Shown: in pieces, positions 1 through 6,712 of the stretch
Position numbering within the stretch: the first letter of the stretch is position 1
Layout of the letters: each line of letters begins with the position of its first letter
DNA from: Candidatus Omnitrophota bacterium
GTDB taxonomy: Bacteria > Omnitrophota > Koll11 > Pluralincolimonadales > Pluralincolimonadaceae
Direction of reading: 5' to 3'
Assembly: GCA_022709465.1 (NCBI GenBank)
Contig: JAKLIT010000059.1
Location: 1-8,034, forward strand
Length of the DNA: 8,034 nt
Program-made: the position numbers and the translations under genes
The notes under the pieces: model-generated
Told to the model about the DNA's origin: nothing
Database searches by the model: none
Seen by the model: the letters and a program-made list of their open reading frames with translations, nothing else

Positions 1-2316
1 TTCGATATCGGCGCGGGCGATACGGTAAATGTGTCAACCGTCCTCGCCCTCGTGACAGACATGCCTGATACCGGGTTGATAAAACAGGGCAGCGGAACCT
101 TAACTTTAAGCGGCGCCAACACCTATACCGCCGGCACGACTCTTACTGACGGAACGCTGAACATTAATAATGCGACAGCGTTGGGCGGTGCCGCGGGTAC
201 TTTTACCATTAATGGCGGCGCAATCGACAGTACAGACGCCGGAGGCGCTGTCACGATGACGAACAACAACCCGATCACGGTAAACAGCGACTTCGCCTTC
301 ACGGGCACTCATTCTCTCACTTTTGCCGCAGGCGCAGTAGCGTTTGGATCTGCTACCCGGACAATTACGCTTAATGCCAACAACCTGACCATTGGCGGTG
401 TCATCAGCGGGACCGGGGATACAGTCGGCTTGGCCACGGCCGATGGAGGAGGGCATGCGGGGAAGCTCACCCTGCACGCGGTTAATACCTATACCGGCGC
501 GACTACGATTGGCGCGAACACCACGCTGGCTTTGGATGCATCGGGTACGATCGCAACCAGTTCAGGCGTGGCAAACGCAGGTACATTTACGATCGCGGGA
601 AACAAGACGATCCAGGCGTTGACCGGCGCCGGAGGTACGACTCTGGGCGCAAATACTCTGACCATAGGCGATGCCAACAACCGTTCCTGCGCCTACGCCG
701 GAGTTATCGGTGGTACCGGCGGTATAATCAAAGCAGGTACGGGCAGTCTTGCTTTAAGCGGCGCCAGCACCTATTCCGGCCTTACTACCATCAATGCCGG
801 AACCCTTCAGGTAACCAATGCCAATGCCGTCGGCACAGGCGCTCTTACAAACAATGCCACTCTGGGCGTCGGCACGACCAGCCTTTCAGTTACCGGAGTC
901 TATACGCAGAACGCAAACTCGACTTTGGACCTTACTGCGAATTCCTCATCCAGTTACGGTAATATCATTTCCACGGCTAATGCTGTCGTAGATGCCGGAA
1001 GCGCTGTTTCTGTTACAGTTGGCGGCTACCTGCCGAATAAAGCGACTCTTAAGGTAATTGACGCAGCAGGAGGCGCCGGTGTAAATGTCCCGGCGACGAT
1101 AACATCCAGCAACTCTAAATATGCATTCTTGGGTTCAAGCGTAGACGGCGACTTGATCCTGACCGTAGACCGTTCGGCGACGGGATTCTCGAGCCTTTCC
1201 AACAATTCCAATACAAGCGCGGCCGGCGCAGTCCTTGATGATATAACGAATCCATCTCCCGATATGCTTACCGTTTTAGATACGCTTGATTCGATGCCAT
1301 CGGCCTCGGTTGGTCAATCTCTTGACACCGTTATCCCGGCCGCTGACAGGAGCGTGGTTAACACCAGTGACAACTCTCTTAGCCAGTTCATCGGCACTAT
1401 TACCGACAGGTTAGAAGAGCTCTTCGCGCGGGCTCATGGCGGAGAGACCGGCGTCTCGACCGGAAGCAAAGCGAAAAAAGAATTCGAGGCCTGGGGCCGC
1501 GGCTTCGGCGAATACGCCCACCAGAAGCCCCGAGGTCTAAGTAACGGCTACCATGCCACGATCTGGGGCACGGCCTTAGGCGGTGACATCCCCGCCTTCA
1601 ACGACAGGGTGCGTTTGGGTATGAGCGGCGGTTACGCGTCATCCGACATAAACTCGAAAGACAACTCCGGCAAGACCGATATCGACAGCTATCAGGGCAC
1701 GCTCTACGGCGGCTACTCAGACGCTGCGAAGCCCTATTACCTAAATGGCGCTTTCTCTTTCGCGTTCAACCAGTACAAGGGCTCAAGGCAGGTCGCTGTA
1801 GGGGAAATTTTAAGGATCGCGAATTCGGATTACGACGGCCAGCAGTACTCGGTATTATTGGACGGCGGATATACGTTCAAAACCGGGAAACTGCTCTTGA
1901 CCCCGGTAGCCTCGCTTCAATATCTGCGGTTGCACCTTGAGGGTTATACCGAGACCGGCGCCGATGCGCTTAACCTTTCTGTCAAGAGCCAGAATTACGA
2001 TATGCTCCAGTCAGGACTTGGTATGAAGCTCGAGCGGCCTTTTGAGGTTGCCTGCGGCTCGTTCATCCCCGAGATCCACGCGAAGTGGTTATATGATTTC
2101 ATCGGCGACAGGCAGGAGACGACCTCGACCTTCTCGGGAGGCGGCGGTTCGTTCGCCACCCAGGGCTTTGACCCCGCGCGCAACGCGTTAGATGTCGGTA
2201 CGAAACTGGCTCTAGTAACAAAAGACAGCTGGAGCTTTGAGGTTAACTACGATTTCGAATACAAGGAAGACTTCACGTCCCATACAGGATGGGCTGATGT
2301 TAGATATAGGTTTTAG
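1..2316 (+). CDS. Autotransporter (type Va), 5'-truncated, PATR-repeat passenger plus C-terminal beta-barrel
   Basis: The frame is open from base 1 to the TAG at 2314-2316 (771 codons visible). A GTG at 31 is only an internal codon, because reading continues upstream into similar Gly/Thr/Asn-rich sequence; the true start and signal peptide lie outside the window. The passenger (about 1-1200) is a low-complexity Gly/Ala/Thr/Asn beta-helix with three recognisable autotransporter-associated beta-strand repeats (core like LTLSGANTYT). An amphipathic, probably helical linker follows (about 1231-1440, ending in TDRLEELFARAHGG). The barrel runs from the tryptophan at 1492 to the end, about 270 residues, the usual size of the family, with alternating aromatic strands and the terminal VRYRF whose final Phe is the outer-membrane insertion signal. 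No catalytic domain is visible in the passenger, so an adhesin or structural surface role is the default inference. Ile codons are rarely ATA here, unlike the downstream operon. Confidence 0.9.
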   Translation, partial: FDIGAGDTVNVSTVLALVTDMPDTGLIKQGSGTLTLSGANTYTAGTTLTDGTLNINNATALGGAAGTFTINGGAIDSTDAGGAVTMTNNNPITVNSDFAFTGTHSLTFAAGAVAFGSATRTITLNANNLTIGGVISGTGDTVGLATADGGGHAGKLTLHAVNTYTGATTIGANTTLALDASGTIATSSGVANAGTFTIAGNKTIQALTGAGGTTLGANTLTIGDANNRSCAYAGVIGGTGGIIKAGTGSLALSGASTYSGLTTINAGTLQVTNANAVGTGALTNNATLGVGTTSLSVTGVYTQNANSTLDLTANSSSSYGNIISTANAVVDAGSAVSVTVGGYLPNKATLKVIDAAGGAGVNVPATITSSNSKYAFLGSSVDGDLILTVDRSATGFSSLSNNSNTSAAGAVLDDITNPSPDMLTVLDTLDSMPSASVGQSLDTVIPAADRSVVNTSDNSLSQFIGTITDRLEELFARAHGGETGVSTGSKAKKEFEAWGRGFGEYAHQKPRGLSNGYHATIWGTALGGDIPAFNDRVRLGMSGGYASSDINSKDNSGKTDIDSYQGTLYGGYSDAAKPYYLNGAFSFAFNQYKGSRQVAVGEILRIANSDYDGQQYSVLLDGGYTFKTGKLLLTPVASLQYLRLHLEGYTETGADALNLSVKSQNYDMLQSGLGMKLERPFEVACGSFIPEIHAKWLYDFIGDRQETTSTFSGGGGSFATQGFDPARNALDVGTKLALVTKDSWSFEVNYDFEYKEDFTSHTGWADVRYRF
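76..186 (+). repeat. PATR-type beta-strand repeat, copy 1
   Basis: This passenger segment encodes the pattern G-x-G-T-L-T-L-S-G-A-N-T-Y-T followed by a T-T-L and G-T-L strand, the hallmark of autotransporter-associated beta-strand (PATR) repeats. Its DNA core at 104-126 is nearly identical to 752-774 in copy 3. Confidence 0.75.
460..546 (+). repeat. PATR-type beta-strand repeat, copy 2
   Basis: This is a diverged copy reading GKLTLHAVNTYTGATTI, in which the usual LSG is replaced by LHA. It aligns with copies 1 and 3 over the NTYTG-TTI strand-turn-strand core. Confidence 0.65.
718..846 (+). repeat. PATR-type beta-strand repeat, copy 3
   Basis: The segment encodes GGIIKAGTGSLALSG, then STYSGLTTINAGTLQV, the fullest match to the PATR pattern in the window. 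Bases 752-774 match 104-126 of copy 1 at 22 of 23 positions. Confidence 0.75.
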
Positions 2317-2339
2317 ATCGATCTGATTAGTCTTATAAT
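2312..2339 (+). promoter_or_regulatory. Possible sigma70-type promoter for the CBM-like gene
   Basis: A perfect TATAAT lies at 2334-2339. A weak -35 match, TTTAGA (2312-2317, 4 of 6 consensus bases), sits 16 bp upstream and overlaps the stop codon of the autotransporter. The start codon of the next gene is 28 nt beyond the -10 element. A 10-bp perfect palindrome (AGATCGATCT, 2315-2324) lies in the spacer and could be an operator or chance. No rho-independent terminator is visible in the 51-nt gap, so readthrough from upstream is also possible. Confidence 0.4.
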
Positions 2340-2353
2340 ACAGCCAGATAAAC

Positions 2354-2361
2354 AAGGAGGG
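2354..2361 (+). promoter_or_regulatory. Strong Shine-Dalgarno site for the CBM-like gene
   Basis: AAGGAGGG ends 6 nt before the ATG at 2368. It is the strongest ribosome binding site in the window and firmly fixes this start, implying high translation of the small secreted protein. Confidence 0.85.
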
Positions 2362-2367
2362 ATTAAG

Positions 2368-2916
2368 ATGAAAAGACCGTACGCGGTTTGTTTTCTCGTC
2401 CTTATCCTGACCTGCGTCAGCATGTTGTTGCCCGCCGAAGAAACTAATCTGCTTGTCAACCCGGGTTTTGAAAAAACAGATCCTGCCGGATGGAGCCTGT
2501 ACGGCGACGCTACGTATGATACGCAGACCTTCAGGAGCGGCGAGCAATCCGGCAAGACGTGGGCATGGGATTACGGCGACGGCTTGTTCGAGCAGTACGT
2601 CAAGGTGGATCCCGGCACGCAGTATAAGGCGAGCGTTTACGCTTTCAGCAAGCCCGGAGATACGATCTCAGGCGGTTCCGAGGCGTGGATACAGATAGAA
2701 TGGTATACCGCCGGCGATGTCGCGATAAGCGACCCGGTAAAGAGCCCTTCGCTTACCTCCACGCTCGACAGCTGGACGCTTTTATCGACCCCGGAAGCTA
2801 CCGCTCCTTCAGGCGCCGCCAAGGCGAAGATCAAGGTGATCATCCAGGCGCCTAAAAAAGAGACCGGCGGTTCCTGCTATTTTGACGACGCTTGTTTCAG
2901 CGCGTATTCCCCATAG
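2368..2916 (+). CDS. Secreted single-domain carbohydrate-binding-like (CBM4/9-type jelly-roll) protein
   Basis: The 182-residue product has a Sec signal peptide (MKR, then a hydrophobic stretch to about residue 21, likely cleavage after LLPA near residue 24). The remainder is one domain. It opens with NLLVNPGFE (NPGFE at 31-35) and GWSLYGD and closes with CYFDDACFS (170-178), the beginning and end signatures of CBM_4_9 / galactose-binding-like beta-sandwiches. Such domains usually bind glycans and are normally appended to a glycosidase, yet here no catalytic domain is present. Aromatic residues in the middle (WAWDYGDGLFEQY, IEWYTAG) could form a binding face. It follows the autotransporter by 51 nt and precedes the glycosyltransferase operon. 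A periplasmic or extracellular sugar-binding or structural role is inferred; the ligand is unknown. A non-carbohydrate galactose-binding-fold role remains possible. Confidence 0.75.
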   Translation: MKRPYAVCFLVLILTCVSMLLPAEETNLLVNPGFEKTDPAGWSLYGDATYDTQTFRSGEQSGKTWAWDYGDGLFEQYVKVDPGTQYKASVYAFSKPGDTISGGSEAWIQIEWYTAGDVAISDPVKSPSLTSTLDSWTLLSTPEATAPSGAAKAKIKVIIQAPKKETGGSCYFDDACFSAYSP

Positions 2917-2935
2917 GATGTTCCGGTAATAGCTG

Positions 2936-2964
2936 TTGAATATCGCATCAAAGTGGATTATACT
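2936..2964 (+). promoter_or_regulatory. Sigma70-type promoter of the GT4/GH130 operon
   Basis: TTGAAT (2936-2941, 4 of 6 to TTGACA, with the TTGA core intact) is separated by exactly 17 bp from TATACT (2959-2964, 5 of 6 to TATAAT). The expected transcription start is near 2971, giving a leader of about 19 nt before the ATG at 2990. The promoter sits in the only sizeable gap (73 bp) upstream of the five-gene run. A 6-bp inverted repeat (GATTAT 2956-2961, ATAATC 2975-2980) brackets the -10 and start region and might be an operator, though it is short and AT-rich. Confidence 0.6.
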
Positions 2965-2980
2965 CCTTAATAGAATAATC

Positions 2981-2986
2981 GGAAGG
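2981..2986 (+). promoter_or_regulatory. Shine-Dalgarno deciding the GT4 start codon
   Basis: GGAAGG lies 3 nt before the ATG at 2990. The spacing is short but it is the only purine-rich site near a start codon. The in-frame TTG at 2936 has no such site and coincides with the -35 element, so the ATG is chosen. Confidence 0.65.
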
Positions 2987-2989
2987 ATA

Positions 2990-5269
2990 ATGGCAAACGA
3001 AATAAGAAAAATTGCGTTCATCGGAAATTACCTGCCTAGGCGCTGCGGTATCGCGACTTTCACCACGGATATCTGCGAGACCTTTGCCGCATTGAACCCG
3101 TCCGTCCAGGTATTCGCGATACCCGTCACGGACACCGAAGAAGGCTACGATTACCCGGAGCGCGTCCGGTTCGAGATAAAGGAACAGAACATAGACTCGT
3201 ATAAGGCAGCCGCGGACTTCCTGAACCTGAATAACATCGATGTAGTATGCCTCCAGCACGAGTTCGGGATCTTCGGAGGGGAGGCGGGAAGTTATATCCT
3301 CGCATTATTGCGCCAGCTGAACATGCCCGTAATAACGACGCTGCATACCGTCCTCAAGAATCCTTCGGCCCGGCAGAAGCGCGTCATGGACGAATTGATC
3401 GGCCTGTCCGACAGCGTGATAGTTATGACCCAAAAGGCGGTCGATATCCTGCAGGCGGTCAACGAGATCCAGAAATCAAAGATAAGGCTTGTCCCGCACG
3501 GGATACCGGACGTGTCTTTTATCGACCCCAATTTTTACAAGGACCAGTATGGCGTGGAGGGCAAGACAACGATATTGACGTTCGGCCTGCTCTCGCCGCG
3601 CAAAGGCATAGAGGTCGTCCTGCGCGCCCTCCCGAAAGTCATAAAGGAACACCCGAACGCGGTATATATAGTCGTCGGCGCGACGCATCCGAACCTGCTG
3701 CGGCACGAGGGAGAGGCTTACAGGCTTCTTCTGCAGCGCCTCTGCGATGAGCTCGGCATATCGCGGAATGTAATATTCCATAACCGTTTCGTATCCCCCG
3801 AAGAGCTCAAGGAACTGCTTGTGCTGGCCGATATTTACATTACCCCGTACCTTGAAGAGGCGCAGGTCACTTCCGGAACGCTCGCATATTCGTTCGGCGT
3901 CGGCAACGCCGTGATCTCCACCCCGTATTGGCACGCGGCCGAACTGCTCGGAGACGGCAGGGGCATCCTCGTGCCGTTCAATGACCCGGAAGCGACCGCG
4001 CAGGCGATAACGAGGCTCATCTCGAACGAGAACGAACGCAACGCGATGCGCAAGAACGCATATCTCCTCGGGCGCGATATGATATGGAACAACGTCGGGT
4101 CGAAATACGCGATGATATTCGAAGAGGCGAAGACGAAACGCCCGGTAGTCGCGCAGAAGAAGATAACTATGCATCCCCTGGAGCATGAGTACCCCGTACT
4201 GCCGGATATAAAGCTCGACCATCTGGTCAGGATGACGGATTCCATAGGGATATTCCAGCATGCCACGTTCAATGTCCCGAACTTCTCCGAGGGATACTGC
4301 ACGGACGACAATGCGCGCGCATTGATCCTTACCGTCCTGCTCGAGAACCTGGGCTCCATAAATCCGGTCAAGATAAACGACCTGGCAAGCCGCTACCTCG
4401 GATTCGTGAAGTACGCATGGGACCCTTCAATAGGACGGTTCAGGAATTTCCTGACATTCCAACGGAATTGGGTCAAAGAGACATCCAGCGAGGACAGCCA
4501 CGGCAGGGGGATATGGGCAATAGGCACCTGCATCGGGCGGTCCAGGAACGAAGGGTTTGCCCAGATGTCGGTCGAATTTTTTGAAAAGGCCCTTGTCCCT
4601 ACGGCGTCGTTCACTTCGCCCCGGGCATGGGCTTTCATACTGCTCGGCATACACGAATACTTGCAGCGTTTTACCGGGGACAGGCTCGCGCGCAACTGCC
4701 TGCAGACGATAGCGACACGCCTTTATGACCTTTACAAGGCGAACAGGGATGCGGAATGGCTGTGGTTTGAGGAATCGTTGACATACTGTGATGCCAAGCT
4801 GCCGCATGCGCTCATTTTGAGCGGGCACGACCTCGACAACGAGGAGATGATGAAGTCCGGTATAGATTCCTTAAGATGGCTCGTTAAGGTACAGACCTCG
4901 CCCCGAGGCCATTTCCAGCCGGTGGGCACGGACGGCGAGTACCGCCGCGGCGGGGTGAAACCCACATTTGACCAGCAACCGGTGGAGGCCTATGCCACTG
5001 TATCCGCATGCCTCGAGGCATATCGCGTGACAAAGGACAAGATGTGGTATGAGGAGGCCCTGAATGCCTTCCAATGGTTCCTCGGGAGCAACGACCTCGG
5101 GATCTCCTTATACGACCCGGTCACCGGAGGTTGCTGTGACGGCCTCCACGTCAACAGGATAAACCGCAACCAGGGCGCAGAATCCACACTTTCGTTCCTT
5201 TTGTCGCTTACGGAAATGACGCAGATGGAAAATGTCCTCGAGAGCCTTAAGGAGCCGCTGGAAGAATGA
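2990..5269 (+). CDS. GT4-type glycosyltransferase fused to a C-terminal (alpha/alpha)6-like domain
   Basis: The product has 759 residues from ATG 2990. An in-frame TTG at 2936 would add 18 residues but is probably the -35 box. Residues 1-385 form a GT-B glycosyltransferase: a glycine-rich N-terminal strand with LPRRCGIATFTTD (15-27), LQHEFGIFGG from 88, the nucleotide-sugar-binding segment GLLSPRKG with R204/K205, and the acceptor/donor region around E289-E290. The second Glu of the usual EX7E motif is absent (T297/L298). Residues from about 405 to 755 are a second, helix-rich domain resembling six-hairpin glycosidase-like barrels, with conserved-looking acidic clusters D439-D440, E501-D502-H504 and D661/E666, and a late NRNQGAESTLSFLLSL helix. 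No signal peptide or membrane helix is seen, so it is cytoplasmic. Its stop overlaps the next start (ATGA), tying it to GH130. It probably builds or trims a short oligosaccharide; donor and acceptor are unknown. The GT4 call is secure, while the fold and activity of the second domain are inferred. Confidence 0.9.
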   Translation: MANEIRKIAFIGNYLPRRCGIATFTTDICETFAALNPSVQVFAIPVTDTEEGYDYPERVRFEIKEQNIDSYKAAADFLNLNNIDVVCLQHEFGIFGGEAGSYILALLRQLNMPVITTLHTVLKNPSARQKRVMDELIGLSDSVIVMTQKAVDILQAVNEIQKSKIRLVPHGIPDVSFIDPNFYKDQYGVEGKTTILTFGLLSPRKGIEVVLRALPKVIKEHPNAVYIVVGATHPNLLRHEGEAYRLLLQRLCDELGISRNVIFHNRFVSPEELKELLVLADIYITPYLEEAQVTSGTLAYSFGVGNAVISTPYWHAAELLGDGRGILVPFNDPEATAQAITRLISNENERNAMRKNAYLLGRDMIWNNVGSKYAMIFEEAKTKRPVVAQKKITMHPLEHEYPVLPDIKLDHLVRMTDSIGIFQHATFNVPNFSEGYCTDDNARALILTVLLENLGSINPVKINDLASRYLGFVKYAWDPSIGRFRNFLTFQRNWVKETSSEDSHGRGIWAIGTCIGRSRNEGFAQMSVEFFEKALVPTASFTSPRAWAFILLGIHEYLQRFTGDRLARNCLQTIATRLYDLYKANRDAEWLWFEESLTYCDAKLPHALILSGHDLDNEEMMKSGIDSLRWLVKVQTSPRGHFQPVGTDGEYRRGGVKPTFDQQPVEAYATVSACLEAYRVTKDKMWYEEALNAFQWFLGSNDLGISLYDPVTGGCCDGLHVNRINRNQGAESTLSFLLSLTEMTQMENVLESLKEPLEE

Positions 5270-6708
5270 TAAAGGACGCAGGCGTATCGATCGCTCCCGA
5301 CAGCAGGCGCGTCATAATCAGGCCGTATATTCCCGGCAATCAATCGAGGGTGCCTAAGATAATCTCGCGTGTCATGGCGCTCAGCGCGCCTGCCGCGGGA
5401 AAAGAGCTTGAGAGGACCATAAAGGATTTTTCGGCGCGGCATTATAATTTCGAAACCATACTCGAGCGCCAATTCGAGGTCGTCCGTTCCCATATGCCTG
5501 CAGATTTCGCCCCTACCAAGACACAGAGGCTCCTGATAGGGGCATATTTCATCGGCGAGCGTTCATATGAATCGACCGCCTTGTTCAACCCCTCCATCGT
5601 AGCGCATCCGGACCAATCAGGGGTCCCCGAGGGCTCGCTGCGTTTCATCATTTCATTGCGCGCGACGGGTGAAGGGCATATATCCACACTGACATTCCGC
5701 TCGGGAGTCGCGGGTCGGGACGGATCCATGGCCATAGACGAAGCTTCGGGCCTCGCATGCATCGCGGAACCGAGACCAAATACGCTATACGATAAGGCAT
5801 GTTTTTTGCGGAAACTGCATGAGATGGGGCTGGAAAATGATTGTTCCGGCTATGTTACGGGCCCGCTCCAGGACCAGTTCACGATGGGACATCTCGAGGA
5901 GAGGGTAAACGGATATATCTCCGGCCACCAGCCGCTGGCGCATACGGATAAGATAACCTGCGAAAAGATCCTTTGGCTTGCCCGTTGCAATTATGAGGCG
6001 GACTTCATGTGCGGGTCCCCGCTTTCGGAACGCGTGCTGTTCCCGCTCTCACCGAGCGAGCAGAATGGGATGGAAGACGCGCGTTTCGTGTTTTTCAAGG
6101 ACGATGACGGGACAGGCAGGTACTACGCAACATACACGGCGTATGACGGAAGGGCGATACTGCCGCAGATCATGGAGACCGAAGATTTCATCCATTTTAA
6201 AATGATCACGCTTAACGGAAAGGCGGCGGTCAACAAGGGAATGGCGCTGTTCCCGCGCAGGATAAACGGCCTTTATGCCATGATATCCCGCAACGATAAT
6301 GAAAGGCTTTTCCTGATGTATTCCGATAACATACATTTCTGGCACGAAGCAGTCCCGATCATGGAGCCCCTATGCCCATGGGAGTTCGTGCAGATAGGGA
6401 ATTGCGGTTCACCGATAGAGACCGGCCGCGGATGGCTGCTTCTGACCCACGGAGTGGGCCCGATGCGCCAGTATTCGATCGGCGCGGCTTTACTCGACCT
6501 CAATGACCCCTCCAAGGTGATAGGGAGGCTGGAAGAGCCGCTTATCCATTGGGAGGACGATACCCGCTCCGGTTATGTCCCGAACGTGGTCTATTCATGC
6601 GGCGCTTTGCTTCATGGCGATGCGCTCATCATCCCGTACGCGCTATCCGACCAAAATACGGCTATAGCGCTGGTATCGTTGCGGGAACTTCTTGGCAGGT
6701 TGTCCTGA
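5266..6708 (+). CDS. GH130-family beta-mannoside phosphorylase or mannosidase
   Basis: The 480-residue protein has the five-bladed-propeller sequence signatures of GH130: FNPSI (N108), ISLRATGEGHIS (R132-S140), GMEDARF (268-274, where the family commonly has EDPR), KGMALFP (324-330), GNCGSPIETGRGW from 378 with H395 in the following THGV, and a GAALLDLNDPSKVIGR strand. Known members act on beta-mannosides, either by phosphorolysis giving mannose 1-phosphate or, where phosphate-binding residues are lost, by hydrolysis. It is longer than typical 300-380-residue members because of an N-terminal extension of about 100 residues, mostly helical. No signal peptide is present, so it is cytoplasmic, which favours a phosphorylase-like intracellular role. 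The ATG overlaps the GT4 stop by 4 bp, with AAGGAG at 5249-5254 as binding site, implying translational coupling. Whether it is a phosphorylase or hydrolase, and which linkage it uses, cannot be read directly. Confidence 0.88.
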   Translation: MIKDAGVSIAPDSRRVIIRPYIPGNQSRVPKIISRVMALSAPAAGKELERTIKDFSARHYNFETILERQFEVVRSHMPADFAPTKTQRLLIGAYFIGERSYESTALFNPSIVAHPDQSGVPEGSLRFIISLRATGEGHISTLTFRSGVAGRDGSMAIDEASGLACIAEPRPNTLYDKACFLRKLHEMGLENDCSGYVTGPLQDQFTMGHLEERVNGYISGHQPLAHTDKITCEKILWLARCNYEADFMCGSPLSERVLFPLSPSEQNGMEDARFVFFKDDDGTGRYYATYTAYDGRAILPQIMETEDFIHFKMITLNGKAAVNKGMALFPRRINGLYAMISRNDNERLFLMYSDNIHFWHEAVPIMEPLCPWEFVQIGNCGSPIETGRGWLLLTHGVGPMRQYSIGAALLDLNDPSKVIGRLEEPLIHWEDDTRSGYVPNVVYSCGALLHGDALIIPYALSDQNTAIALVSLRELLGRLS

Positions 6709-6712
6709 CCCC

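Noticed and set aside
31..33. GTG at 31 as the true start of the autotransporter
   Set aside because: The frame is open to base 1, no signal peptide follows the GTG, and no ribosome binding site precedes it. The gene is simply cut by the window edge.
2317..2367. Rho-independent terminator after the autotransporter
   Set aside because: No GC-rich hairpin followed by a T run is present in this gap; the only inverted symmetry is a 10-bp palindrome without a T tract.
3247..3750. A 167-codon + strand frame inside the glycosyltransferase gene
   Set aside because: The product is a Pro/Arg-rich out-of-frame reading; the overlapping frame carries the conserved GT4 motifs.
3476..4261. A 261-codon open frame on the minus strand
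   Set aside because: It lies wholly inside the glycosyltransferase coding region and is rich in Arg, Tyr and Val without domain motifs, as expected for a shadow of a GC-rich gene.
6692..6712. TTG at 6692 as start of the thioredoxin-like gene
   Set aside because: It would overlap the end of the GH130 gene and place AGCPDP-type residues before the signal peptide; ATG 6713 gives a normal signal sequence.
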